Positions 52,125 through 60,825 are shown, counted from the stretch's first letter. The stretch: 64,000 nt of DNA from Lachnospiraceae bacterium (GCA_022791755.1 JAAVZR010000016.1:62001-126000); one strand, 5' to 3'. Translations and numbers: made by a program. Notes: generated by a model not told the origin, from the sequence alone.

Positions 52125-53447
52125 ATGTGGTGGGGATCAATGAAGCTGCGACTGGCTGTCATGGGGGCTGCGGAAGCAGCCCTCTTCTTTCTTTTTATGA
52201 AAAAGCAGAAATGTGAGCGGGGAAAGGGATGGCTGTGGGGCGGGGCTCTGCTTTTGTCCGCCGTGTATATTCCGTTGCAGATGATCATTCTGCATTCGCT
52301 TTCGGATCTGACGCTGCGCCTTCTGGCGGGAGTTTTACTGACCCGCTTTCTCTATAGCCTTGCGTGGAGACGGTCCTGCTTTCTGTGTCTCTTATTTTAT
52401 CTGACGATCGGGGTATCCAAATCCCTTTTATCCCGGCCGATTCTGCTGGGCTTTGGATTTGATCTGGCCGTATATGTTGATGGCAGCAAGTGGCGTCAGT
52501 GGGGACTTAGTCTGGCCACGATGGTATTGGAGGCTTTTGTAGTGTGGGTCTGTGCCAGAAACGTGTTTGTGGAAAAGGAAGAGGATACGCCGGCGCTTCA
52601 GTTGATGTCGGCGCTGTCTTCCTGCGCCACCTATATCATTACCCGTCAGGTCTTGCGAAGCTATAGCGCAGATAATATGTCTCTGGGAGGCTGGGAGATC
52701 ACGGCCGCCATGTTTGCCCTGTGCATTGCCACGCTTCTCATCGCGCTTTTCAGCGAATACTATTTTATATCCGTGCGGCGCAGAACACAGATACAAAAGC
52801 TGGAGCAGCTTTTACACATGCAGTATGTTAATTTTGAACATCAGCAGGAGGCGGATGAGGCGGTTCGGCAGATGTATCACGATATTCGGAATCATCTGAA
52901 CTGTATCCGGAATATGTCTCCCGGCAGGGAGGTGGAATCCTATGTGGAGAATATCTGCCGGGAGATTTCCGAGCATGAGCGATTTTTCAGGACGGGAAAC
53001 CATGTGCTGGATATTATTCTGCGGGAAAAGACCCTTCTGGCAGGGAGAAAAGGAATCTCGCTGCAAGTGTACACAGACTTTGAGACTATGGACTTTATGG
53101 AAGCCATGGACATCTGCGCTGTCTTTGCCAATGCGTTAGATAATGCCATCGAAGCCACGCAGAAGGTGCAGGAACAGGCGGAGAGGATGATCCGGATCAA
53201 GATACGGACTATGTCACGCTGCCTTGCGGTGAAAATCGTGAACCCCTGTGTGACAAAGCTGCACAGGGAGAATGGCCGTCTGCTCACCAGCAAACCGGAC
53301 AGGGAGAATCACGGACTGGGTCTGGCCAGCCTGGAACACAGTCTGAATAAATATGAGGGGGAGTGGGAGATCCGGGAGGAGGGAGGGATATTTACCCTGA
53401 CGATCCTGATCCCGGTTCCGGAAAAGGCATCGGAGAGGAGCTATTGA
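52125..53447 (+). CDS. GHKL-type sensor histidine kinase (AgrC-like)
   Basis: 440 residues from the ATG at 52125, with GGGGAGG nine bases upstream; ATG 52140 is an alternative. About six membrane segments fill residues 1-215, as in peptide- or metabolite-sensing kinases of this type. The phosphoacceptor helix has MYHDIRNHLNCIRNM, the N-box FANALDNAIEAT and the G-box ENHGLGLASLEHSLNKY. It pairs with the LytTR regulator at 51416. No AgrB/AgrD-like peptide genes were found nearby, so the signal may be something other than a cyclic peptide. Confidence 0.85.
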   Translation: MWWGSMKLRLAVMGAAEAALFFLFMKKQKCERGKGWLWGGALLLSAVYIPLQMIILHSLSDLTLRLLAGVLLTRFLYSLAWRRSCFLCLLFYLTIGVSKSLLSRPILLGFGFDLAVYVDGSKWRQWGLSLATMVLEAFVVWVCARNVFVEKEEDTPALQLMSALSSCATYIITRQVLRSYSADNMSLGGWEITAAMFALCIATLLIALFSEYYFISVRRRTQIQKLEQLLHMQYVNFEHQQEADEAVRQMYHDIRNHLNCIRNMSPGREVESYVENICREISEHERFFRTGNHVLDIILREKTLLAGRKGISLQVYTDFETMDFMEAMDICAVFANALDNAIEATQKVQEQAERMIRIKIRTMSRCLAVKIVNPCVTKLHRENGRLLTSKPDRENHGLGLASLEHSLNKYEGEWEIREEGGIFTLTILIPVPEKASERSY

Positions 53448-53499
53448 GACGGCAGCGATACCAAATGCGAAGTCACAGCCGCCAGATACGGAAGAAATA

Positions 53500-53528
53500 T
53501 TGTTTGCTATATATCTGTCTATTATAAT
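53500..53528 (+). promoter_or_regulatory. SigA-type promoter of the flavoprotein gene
   Basis: TTGTTT, 17-base spacer, TATAAT, 32 bases before the start codon. The imperfect -35 box leaves room for activation by the adjacent LytTR regulator. Confidence 0.65.
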
Positions 53529-53560
53529 GACCTCATCACAGAAGAAGGAGGGAACGAACC

Positions 53561-56560
53561 ATGACAGGTAAACGATGCAGACAATTATGCGCCTGGCTGC
53601 TGACTGTGTCTCTGGGGCTGGGGACAGGATGCGGCACGCCCCAGGGCGGGACGACAGACGGGAAGGAAAGTGTGTCGCAGGAGAGCACATCCCGGAAGGA
53701 CGGATCCGGGGAAAGTGCGTCGGGAGACATGTCGCAGACAAAGGGACAGGAGCAGGAATCAACGGATTCTGAGTTTGTAGGGGCACAGGGAAATATTGCC
53801 TCCTACAGCGCCGTCGCCAAAGGCTATGGAGAGCTGAGCGTGACGATCCAGGTGGAGGATACAAAGGTATCGGCGATCATCATAGATGGTCCCGATGAGA
53901 CCGATCAGGTGGGGGGAGCGGCCATAGAGGAGTATTTTGCTCCGGCCTTTGCCAACCTGGTGGGCACGGAGCTGGACCAGCTGAGCTTCGATGCGATCGA
54001 CGGCGTGGCGGGAGCCACACTTACCTCCAACGGGGTACTGGCGGCAGCAAGAGGCGCGCTGGCTCAGGCGGGCGTCAAACCGCAGAAGGCCATGACGCCG
54101 GGAACATACAGGGCGGCAGCCCTCGGTTATAAGGACAATCCGGGAAAGGTCAGCAACGGTATGCTGGATGTGACCGTGACTGTATCGGAGGATGAGATCC
54201 TGGATATCCGGGTGGATTTTGCCCGGGATGAGCAAGGGAATATTCTTGAGAAAAACGGAGCTTCTCTGACGGAAAATCCCAGGTATGCGGATGTATTTGA
54301 GGAGGAACCCTACGCCTACATTCAGACCACCAACTACGGCGGTTTTGCACTGGAGATTTTGACGAAGCAGATACTGGAGGGGCAGAGTGTGGCCGTGGAT
54401 GCGGTTTCTAACGCCACCTATACCAGCGCCGGCTTTCTGTCGGCGGTCACGGACTGTCTGAAACAGGCAGGAGCGCCGGAGAGCTTTTATCTGTCGGGAG
54501 CTGTGACAGAGGAGAGTCGGACAGAGAAGGCCCAGGTGGTGGTGATCGGAGCCGGAGGATCGGGACTCACGGCGGCGGCCAGCGCACTGGAGGCAGGAGC
54601 AGATGTAATCCTTCTGGAGAAACAGGATTTCACCGGCGGCACGACGGCGTCTTCCAATGCGGCCACCCGTGTGACGAACAGTCAGTTGTTTCTGGCAGCC
54701 ACTTCGGGAATGGGGGAGGATTTGGTGGGATCTGCGGATCAGGCGGAACTGGACGCTTACACGGCGGCCAGAACAGAGGATCCGGCAGCCTACACTTCTC
54801 TGACCTGGTTCTGGTACAACGAGACGCTGAAAAATGGCTATAAGGGCTGGTACGATATCGACCTGATCCACTATGTCGCAGAAAACGGCGGTCATTTTGT
54901 GGACTGGCTGATGGATACGGTAAATATTCCCTATTCGCTGGACAAGATTCCGGATCTGGCGACGGCCCGCTCTCATCGTCCCTATGATGTGGGTGCAAAT
55001 CCCTTTGAAAACGGCAGTCGTCCTCTGAAGGGGTATATGAGGGCCTATGGACTGACGCATGGACTGGAAGAATATTTTGTGAATCACGGCGGCAGGTTGA
55101 TGCTGAATACGGAAGCGGTCTCCCTGCTGACAGATGAGGCTGGCAATGTGACAGGGGTGACGGCCATACAGACGGTTAGGAACGGAAAGAGTACCGTGAG
55201 AACCACCTGTACGATTCAGGCAGATGCGGTGGTCATAGCCACCGGAGGCATTGACAACAATCCGGAAATGATGGCGGAATTTACACCTTACCTGCAATAT
55301 ACCAATTCTCTGGGCGCCAGGGCTGGTGACACAGGAGACGGTATCACCATGGCCTATTATGATGAGAGAGTGGGCGCCGTAGTACAGTTTAACGGCTATG
55401 CGCCTACTGCCGGTCAGGCGGGGCTGCGCAACACAGATGCTCTGAAAGCGGCCAATGTGGCGTCCAATGTGCGCTACGATACCGGTTTGATGGTCTCGCT
55501 GCAAGGCAATGTGATAGACTATGAAGGATACGTTCAGGACGCGGGAATCGTGGCTCTGTGGGACGACGCGCTGTATCAGGCCCGATATGAGCTGCCCACC
55601 GGCGTATGGTTTGGACTGATCCCGGCAGGGGGGCTGGAGGAGAGCGCCAGGGCCGCTGCCGATGCCGTCGAAGCCGCCGGGGTGCGAGCGGTATACAAAG
55701 CCGATACAGTGGAAGAACTGATTGCGATCCTGATACAGGAGGATCAGATGGATGGCGACGCTCTGCGCCGTACTATCGAAGAGTGGAATAAGTCGGATGT
55801 GGAGGAAAATCTGAAGATGCAGGGGAATGGTCCCTTCTATGCCATCACCAGCGTTCCCTCCACCAACGGCAGTTATGGCGGGCTGAAGACGGACAATTCT
55901 TTCCGTGTTCTGCGCCTGAAGCCGGACGCGGCCTCCTATGCGGCAAGTCTGACTGTGCCGGAGGGGAATTATATATCCGATGATTTTCGCACGATCCGAT
56001 ATGCCACCCACGACTTCTGGAAGACCGTGGACGAGGATAAGCTTTATGAGCCGGTGGGCGGTCTGTATGCCTGCGGCGAGGTGGCCACGTCAGAGTTTTA
56101 CGGAACGATCTATCCTTCAGCGGGGACATCCATTGGACTGGGTGTGACGATGGGGCGGACGGCAGGTCTGGCCGCAGCAGCCTATGCCCTGGGAGATGCC
56201 TGTGAATACCGGTATATCCCTCATTCCAAGGCGATCATCGAGCTGGCGGAGGGAGAACTGGAGATGGGAGCCTACTACAGCTTCAGCGGCCGGGGAGCAG
56301 CCGGATCAGAGGAGGGAGAGACCGTGACACTGTCGATCCGTCCGTTGACCGGAGTAGAGATGTCGAAAGATATGCGGATCCGGTGCGGCGACAGGGAGTA
56401 CGGCTATGAGGATATGACAGAGGACGGCCGGATCCTGGTGGAGCTTCAGATCAGGGAGAAGGAGCCGCAGAAGGTATTGACCATCGACTGGGACGGCGAC
56501 GGAGAGAAATATAAGAGCAGCGTCTATACCATGGATTTCTCGGGAATCTCGTGGGAATAG
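53561..56560 (+). CDS. Exported flavoprotein reductase with two covalent-FMN (FMN_bind) domains and FAD_binding_2 domain
   Basis: 999 residues behind GAAGGAGGG. A signal peptide ends near LGLGTGC (weak lipobox), then a Ser/Gly/Glu-rich tether. FMN_bind domain 1 (about 70-170) has DGVAGATLTS, domain 2 (about 178-305) has DAVSNATYTS; in each the last Thr-Ser pair holds the Thr to which ApbE-type transferases attach FMN. The FAD domain starts at VVVIGAGGSGLTAAASALEAG (about 327) and ends with GLYACGEVATSEFYGTIYPSAGTSIGLG. That end looks more like ketosteroid-dehydrogenase/urocanate-reductase relatives than like fumarate reductases. About 110 extra C-terminal beta-rich residues follow. Likely reduces an external organic acceptor with electrons from a flavin relay; substrate unknown. 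Confidence 0.82.
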   Translation: MTGKRCRQLCAWLLTVSLGLGTGCGTPQGGTTDGKESVSQESTSRKDGSGESASGDMSQTKGQEQESTDSEFVGAQGNIASYSAVAKGYGELSVTIQVEDTKVSAIIIDGPDETDQVGGAAIEEYFAPAFANLVGTELDQLSFDAIDGVAGATLTSNGVLAAARGALAQAGVKPQKAMTPGTYRAAALGYKDNPGKVSNGMLDVTVTVSEDEILDIRVDFARDEQGNILEKNGASLTENPRYADVFEEEPYAYIQTTNYGGFALEILTKQILEGQSVAVDAVSNATYTSAGFLSAVTDCLKQAGAPESFYLSGAVTEESRTEKAQVVVIGAGGSGLTAAASALEAGADVILLEKQDFTGGTTASSNAATRVTNSQLFLAATSGMGEDLVGSADQAELDAYTAARTEDPAAYTSLTWFWYNETLKNGYKGWYDIDLIHYVAENGGHFVDWLMDTVNIPYSLDKIPDLATARSHRPYDVGANPFENGSRPLKGYMRAYGLTHGLEEYFVNHGGRLMLNTEAVSLLTDEAGNVTGVTAIQTVRNGKSTVRTTCTIQADAVVIATGGIDNNPEMMAEFTPYLQYTNSLGARAGDTGDGITMAYYDERVGAVVQFNGYAPTAGQAGLRNTDALKAANVASNVRYDTGLMVSLQGNVIDYEGYVQDAGIVALWDDALYQARYELPTGVWFGLIPAGGLEESARAAADAVEAAGVRAVYKADTVEELIAILIQEDQMDGDALRRTIEEWNKSDVEENLKMQGNGPFYAITSVPSTNGSYGGLKTDNSFRVLRLKPDAASYAASLTVPEGNYISDDFRTIRYATHDFWKTVDEDKLYEPVGGLYACGEVATSEFYGTIYPSAGTSIGLGVTMGRTAGLAAAAYALGDACEYRYIPHSKAIIELAEGELEMGAYYSFSGRGAAGSEEGETVTLSIRPLTGVEMSKDMRIRCGDREYGYEDMTEDGRILVELQIREKEPQKVLTIDWDGDGEKYKSSVYTMDFSGISWE

Positions 56561-56574
56561 AGATCATGACAGAA

Positions 56575-56610
56575 AAGACAGCCGCGGGCCTATAAGCCCG
56601 CGGCTGTCTT
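56575..56610. terminator. Bidirectional terminator between convergent flavoprotein and ABC-F genes
   Basis: Perfect 15-bp stem AAGACAGCCGCGGGC with a 6-base loop, flanked by A-rich and T-containing sequence, between two genes that converge. Confidence 0.85.
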
Positions 56611-56667
56611 GCAATATATCGGATGATTCCTATCATGAGAAGAGGGGAGCGCTTTCCCGGGAATACA

Positions 56668-58278
56668 TTACCGCCTGTGAAGCCCCCGGACATCCAGCTC
56701 ATATACCGTATCACAAACCTCCCTGATATACTTCCTGTCATGAGATACGCTGATAATGGCTCCGGGAAAATCGGAAAGCAGGCGGCGGATCACCGGGCCG
56801 GACAGAGGAGAGAAGTTTCTGGTGGGTTCATCCAGAACCAGCACATTTCTGTGATCCATGCTCATGCCCAAGAGCAACAGCTTGGCTTTCTGTCCTCCGG
56901 AAAGGTCACGGATCGCATGATCCATCTCGCCGGCCGTGTATTTCATGCTGCCTAAGTATGTGCGGATTCGGGTGGTCTGTTCCTTCGTCCCCTCCTCCTT
57001 AAGATACTGAAGCAGAAACTCCACCGGATTTTTGTCCATGGGCAGCAGCTCCTCATAGTTCTGAGGCATATAGGCTGTGCGCAAATCCTTTCGTTTCAAA
57101 AGATCCTCTGCCAGGTTCCGCAGCAGAGTGGTCTTGCCCGCTCCGTTTTTTCCGATGATGCAGATCTTTTCGGGTCCTTTCACCTGGAGGCGGATTTCCT
57201 CTGCAAGGCAGCGCGTTCCCTGCGTATGGCCTGAGTCTGCCCCGGAGCCTGATTCCCCTGCGGTCCGGTCCGCCCCCTCCTCTTCCTTCACGTAGAGTCC
57301 GGGCAGACAGATATCCGCCACCCATTTTCCGGCAGGGATTCCTTCCCCCGGAGCAAAACGGAAAAAGATGGCTTCTTCGGATTCCGGCATCTTCGTCATA
57401 TCCTCCGCCTGCTTCTCGAAGCGGCGCTCCATGGACTTGACTGCGTGCATTTTTTTCTTCAGAAGCCTGGCTCCGGCAGGGTTCTGTCTGGAGATATTGT
57501 TCTGATCCCGTTCCACCTTATCGTGGATGCGCCGGAAGCGTTCCATCTGTTTCGTATAAGCTGCCTGTTCTTCCGTGGCCAGCCGCTCCTGCCGTTCCAT
57601 TCCCTCCAGCCGTTTATCGACATAATCCCGGTATCCGCTTCGCGCCACCGTACAGCGGCTCCGGGTTTTGGTCCTGAGCTGTTCCATGTGGAGAATCATA
57701 TTGGCCGTATTTTCCAGGAGCGTCTCATCGTGGGAGATATAGAGGACACCAAAAGGGTACTCCCGGATAAACTTCTCCAGCCATTCCAGCGTGGCGATGT
57801 CGATATCGTTGGAAGGCTCGTCTAACAGGAGAACATCCGGGCGCTTTGACAGAATCCTTATAAGCTGTATCTTTACCTTCTCCCCGCCGGAGAGCAGACC
57901 CATTCGTGTATCCCCGTAGAGCAGATCTTCCGGGATCCCCAGCTGACCGGCCCATGTGACCAGCTCCGCATAAGGCGTATCCCAAAAGGCCGGTTCCTCC
58001 GAGAGATATTCGCAGACCGTGCGCTTTCTGTCCTCCGGCGGCAGTTCCTGGGCCAGATACCCGCAGACCGCGCGGCCTTTCAGGATCTCCCCGGAATACT
58101 CCGCATAATCTTCCACCAGGCTGCCGTCATACAGAAGCTTTAACAAGGTGGACTTTCCGTTTCCCTCTTCCCCGATGACAGCCGCCTTATCCCCGTCGTT
58201 GAGGACAAAGGAAAGCTCCTCCACCAGAGGATGTAGATCTTTTTTATGATATAGATTTAAATTTTTGACCTGTAGCAT
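56668..58278 (-). CDS. ABC-F ATPase, antibiotic-resistance ribosomal protection type
   Basis: 536 residues from the ATG at 58278 behind AAGGAGGG. Two ABC modules with no membrane part: Walker A GEEGNGKST and GKNGAGKTT, signatures LSGGEKVKIQL and LSGGQKAKLLL, and Walker B LLLDEPSNDIDI and LVLDEPTRNFSPLS. The last, with RNFSPLS, is typical of Lsa/Vga/CplR-like proteins that displace lincosamide, pleuromutilin and streptogramin A antibiotics from the ribosome. A long charged linker (about 185-275, ERQERLATEEQAAYTKQMERF) would reach the P/E site. The long leader with a terminator fits drug-induced attenuation. The frame is open upstream to 58536, but that start has no ribosome site. Confidence 0.85.
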   Translation of the reverse strand: MLQVKNLNLYHKKDLHPLVEELSFVLNDGDKAAVIGEEGNGKSTLLKLLYDGSLVEDYAEYSGEILKGRAVCGYLAQELPPEDRKRTVCEYLSEEPAFWDTPYAELVTWAGQLGIPEDLLYGDTRMGLLSGGEKVKIQLIRILSKRPDVLLLDEPSNDIDIATLEWLEKFIREYPFGVLYISHDETLLENTANMILHMEQLRTKTRSRCTVARSGYRDYVDKRLEGMERQERLATEEQAAYTKQMERFRRIHDKVERDQNNISRQNPAGARLLKKKMHAVKSMERRFEKQAEDMTKMPESEEAIFFRFAPGEGIPAGKWVADICLPGLYVKEEEGADRTAGESGSGADSGHTQGTRCLAEEIRLQVKGPEKICIIGKNGAGKTTLLRNLAEDLLKRKDLRTAYMPQNYEELLPMDKNPVEFLLQYLKEEGTKEQTTRIRTYLGSMKYTAGEMDHAIRDLSGGQKAKLLLLGMSMDHRNVLVLDEPTRNFSPLSGPVIRRLLSDFPGAIISVSHDRKYIREVCDTVYELDVRGLHRR

Positions 58279-58298
58279 AAAACCCTCCTTACATATAC

Positions 58299-58366
58299 AA
58301 AAAAATCTGCTCTCGGCTTCCCATATACCGAAAACAGATTCCCACATGTATACCCCGTAAGCAGAC
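58299..58366 (-). promoter_or_regulatory. Transcription attenuator of the ABC-F gene (terminator with antiterminator arm)
   Basis: On the minus strand, AATCTGTTTTCGG (58340-58328) pairs over 13 bases, some G-U, with CCGAGAGCAGATT (58316-58304), followed by a T run at 58305-58299. The terminator ends about 20 bases before the start codon and just ahead of the RBS. GTCTGCT at 58366-58360 can instead pair with AGCAGAT (58311-58305), part of the terminator arm, giving an antiterminator. Confidence 0.7.
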
Positions 58367-58539
58367 GTAATACAGGTCACCGGACTCCTGGCGCGGAATA
58401 CTACCGTAACCGCTCCACGCCGGCCCGCATCTGCGCTGGCAGAGGGTGATAATGTCTCTTCTCCATGATCGGTACACAAAAAGCGCATCCGGCGCCGCTG
58501 ACGCCGTCCGAAAGCCTCTGTGCAGTTACTCGTCATAGA

Positions 58540-58551
58540 TCAGATAAACAT
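58540..58551 (-). CDS. Three-codon upstream ORF (MFI) in the ABC-F leader
   Basis: ATG TTT ATC TGA preceded by GGGAGG at a six-base distance, about 60 bases after the predicted transcription start. Such tiny well-initiated leaders serve as drug sensors in inducible ribosome-protection genes: a stalled ribosome changes leader folding. Function is inferred from position and the strong initiation signal. Confidence 0.4.
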   Translation of the reverse strand: MFI

Positions 58552-58618
58552 TCCCGTCCTCCCAAACTTTTGAATCGTTCTGCCCCGCCGCTCGTAAGCC
58601 CGCGGATCAGACTCTCCT

Positions 58619-58647
58619 ATTATAGCAAGCCGGCAGGGAGAAAGCAA
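58619..58647 (-). promoter_or_regulatory. SigA-type promoter of the ABC-F gene
   Basis: Minus strand: TTGCTT (58647-58642), 17-base spacer, TATAAT (58624-58619) with TGC before the -10 box. It sets a leader of about 330 bases. Confidence 0.75.
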
Positions 58648-59083
58648 CCGTTTTCTTTAAATTATTTAAAAGTCTTTGACAATAAGAAATGTGGGCAGGC
58701 AAGGACCGCCCGGCGCCCTGTAAATACTAAAGCCGGTATCTAACATGGCTACATAATAGAAAACACGCCGCATTACGGGAACGCAGCAGGAATACGCGAT
58801 GGAGAGGCAGGGGGCGTTGCCGGGCAGCGTTTGGGGGAGGAGTGTGAAAGACAGCCAGGGAGGATAGAGGATTCGGGGCCGGGCCCTTGGCGGATGCCGG
58901 TACTTAGTGAGGGCGAGCGGCAGCGAAGCGCGAACTTAGAACCGCTGCATCCGGCACGGAGCGAGAGCGCGCCCGGCCCCGAATCCTCTATCTCCCTGGC
59001 GTGCCATCGCTTTATCCTCCCTCTTCCCTCCCGAGGAAACGCCCCCAGCCCCGAAATTTCACCAAATTAAAGTGATAAATTAC
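58648..59083. other. Intergenic region of about 440 bases with palindromic element copy 2
   Basis: No gene seen. It contains the palindromic element at 58854-59000 and a shared flank ATGGAGAGGCAGGGGG (58799) also found before copy 1. The promoter of the peptide transport operon follows at 59084. Confidence 0.6.
58854..59000. repeat. Palindromic structured element, copy 2 (of 2)
   Basis: Left arm 58854-58884 pairs with right arm 58971-59000 at 30 positions with one bulged base. The core 58903-58971 matches copy 1 (19886-19954) at 64 of 69 positions and has exactly the same length. The arms read GCCAGGGAGGATAGAGGATT here against GCCGGGGGGCATAGGGATAC in copy 1: sequence has changed but pairing is kept. 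Both copies stand in intergenic regions upstream of a plus-strand gene. Confidence 0.8.
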
Positions 59084-59112
59084 TTGACAAACGCCTCGCC
59101 CCCCGTTACTAT
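59084..59112 (+). promoter_or_regulatory. SigA-type promoter of the peptide ABC transporter operon
   Basis: TTGACA, 17-base spacer, TACTAT, 53 bases before the binding-protein start. Confidence 0.75.
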
Positions 59113-59165
59113 TATTTATGATAAAGTTATTGAAACATTCAGTGATAAAAACAAGGAGGAACGTT

Positions 59166-60803
59166 ATGAAAAAAGTAATTGCGCTGTTTGTGGCGGCGGT
59201 GCTGACGCTGTCACTGGCGGCAGGGTGCAATTCGTACACCGGCGGTGACAAGGAGAGCGAAGGCTCCGGCGACGAGCTCTTTACCTGCCTGGCAGGCGGG
59301 CCTGTCACGCTGAATCCGATCCTGTCCCAGAGCTCCAACGACGGGGACGTGTTTTATCTGATCTATACGGCGCTGATGCGCATGTATCAGGACGAGGTGC
59401 TCTATGACGCGGCTGAGAGCTATGAGCACAATGATGATTTTACCGAATACACTTTCCATCTGCGGGACTGCACATTTGCCGACGGAACGCCCATCACGGC
59501 GCAGATGTTTGAGTACACAGTATACTGTATGCTGACACCCAGCTTCGGCTGCGGCAATGCGGACGTGTACTACATGCTGTCCGGCGCCGAGGCCTATAAT
59601 ATGAGCGAGGAAGACGGCGACTGGTCTACGGTGGGCTGTAAGGCCACCGACGATAAGACGCTGGTGTTTACCCTGGCTTATCCCGACACGGATTTTGTCA
59701 CGGAGCTGGCGGCCAATTTCCTGATTCCTCTACAGCAGTCCTTTGTGGAGGAGAAGGGCGACAGCCTTGGCTCTTCCGTGGAGAATACCCAGTGCAGCGG
59801 TCCCTATATTCTGACGGACTGGCAGTTAGAGTCTTCTCTTACCTTTGAGAAGAACGACAAGTACTGGGATGCGGAGAATTCCTTCCCGGTGAAGAAGATC
59901 GAGATGGTGGAAGTGGACGATGCCAACACGAAAGTGGCCATGTTTGAAAACGGGGAGGCGGACGCCATGTTTGTGGTGCCGGCGTCCTATATCGACCACC
60001 TGGGCGATGAGGTGACGACCTCTCCCGCCAACGGGATCAATATGATGTGGCGTAATTCCCAGGGGACCAACGGTGCGCTTATGAGCAATGCGAATTTCGG
60101 TCTGGCCTTAAGCTACGCCCTGGACCGGGAGAGCATGATGAACAGTATCAATCCCACCACGGCCCCGGCCGTGCGCGTGGTCAGCTCCATGTTCCAGAAT
60201 GATGCCGGAGTGAATTTCCATGAGGCCTATCCGGTGGATTATGTGGGAGTCGGCGGAGATGTGGAGAAGGCGAAGGAATATCTGGCGGCCGCCCTTGCGG
60301 ATCTGAACTACGCTTCCGTGGATGAGCTGCCCACACTTCGTTTCGTGACCTACGAAAACAGCGAGCAGAAGCTGATCGCCGAAGCGATCATCGACCAGTG
60401 GAAGCAGAACCTGGGGATCAGCGTGACGCTGGAACAGTACACCATCGGTACGGCCATCGGCATGTTCTACACCGGGGATTTCGATATCTTTGATATCGGT
60501 ATCGACGTGGGTGTGACCTGCCTGAGCACCATGGATTCCTTTACGTCCGGAGGCAGCTATGACAATGGCTGCTGGCACAGCGACGAGTTTGACGCCCTCA
60601 TTAAGCAGGCGAAGAACACGCTGGATCAGAGTGAGCGTTTTGCTCTGGCCAGCCAGGCGGAGCAGCTGATGCTCAGCGAAGCGGGCATCATTCCGGTATT
60701 CTTCCAGGGCAATGCCATAGCGGCTCATGATTATGTGGAGAATTTCGTGGTATCCACCATCGGAGCCGGATGGCAGTTTAATAAGCTGCATGTAAATAAA
60801 TAG
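59166..60803 (+). CDS. Peptide ABC transporter substrate-binding lipoprotein (SBP_bac_5)
   Basis: 545 residues from the ATG at 59166 behind AAGGAGGAAC. Lipoprotein signal MKKVIALFVAAVLTLSLAAGC (lipobox LAAGC). The body is an OppA/DppA-type binding protein: LAGGPVTLNPILSQSS, TFADGTPITAQMFEYTVY, PTLRFVTYENSEQKLIAEAI and the C-terminal EAGIIPVFFQGNAIAA. It should capture oligopeptides or dipeptides for the permeases that follow. With the S9 peptidases upstream it suggests a peptide-feeding lifestyle. An imperfect terminator-like hairpin separates it from the permease genes. Confidence 0.88.
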   Translation: MKKVIALFVAAVLTLSLAAGCNSYTGGDKESEGSGDELFTCLAGGPVTLNPILSQSSNDGDVFYLIYTALMRMYQDEVLYDAAESYEHNDDFTEYTFHLRDCTFADGTPITAQMFEYTVYCMLTPSFGCGNADVYYMLSGAEAYNMSEEDGDWSTVGCKATDDKTLVFTLAYPDTDFVTELAANFLIPLQQSFVEEKGDSLGSSVENTQCSGPYILTDWQLESSLTFEKNDKYWDAENSFPVKKIEMVEVDDANTKVAMFENGEADAMFVVPASYIDHLGDEVTTSPANGINMMWRNSQGTNGALMSNANFGLALSYALDRESMMNSINPTTAPAVRVVSSMFQNDAGVNFHEAYPVDYVGVGGDVEKAKEYLAAALADLNYASVDELPTLRFVTYENSEQKLIAEAIIDQWKQNLGISVTLEQYTIGTAIGMFYTGDFDIFDIGIDVGVTCLSTMDSFTSGGSYDNGCWHSDEFDALIKQAKNTLDQSERFALASQAEQLMLSEAGIIPVFFQGNAIAAHDYVENFVVSTIGAGWQFNKLHVNK

Positions 60804-60825
60804 CGGACATGTAAAAGAGAGACAT

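Noticed and set aside
51358-53560. Agr-type quorum-sensing locus
   Set aside because: Kinase and LytTR regulator fit, but no AgrB protease or AgrD peptide gene is present nearby.
53759-56011. 750-codon minus-strand open frame opposite the flavoprotein gene
   Set aside because: Same reason: low-complexity His/Arg/Gln-rich translation, no start signals, and the plus-strand gene has clear FMN and FAD motifs.
53561-56560. Plain annotation as fumarate reductase flavoprotein subunit
   Set aside because: The substrate His/Arg (HGxNR-type) motif expected of fumarate reductases is missing; the C-terminal motif and extra domain differ.
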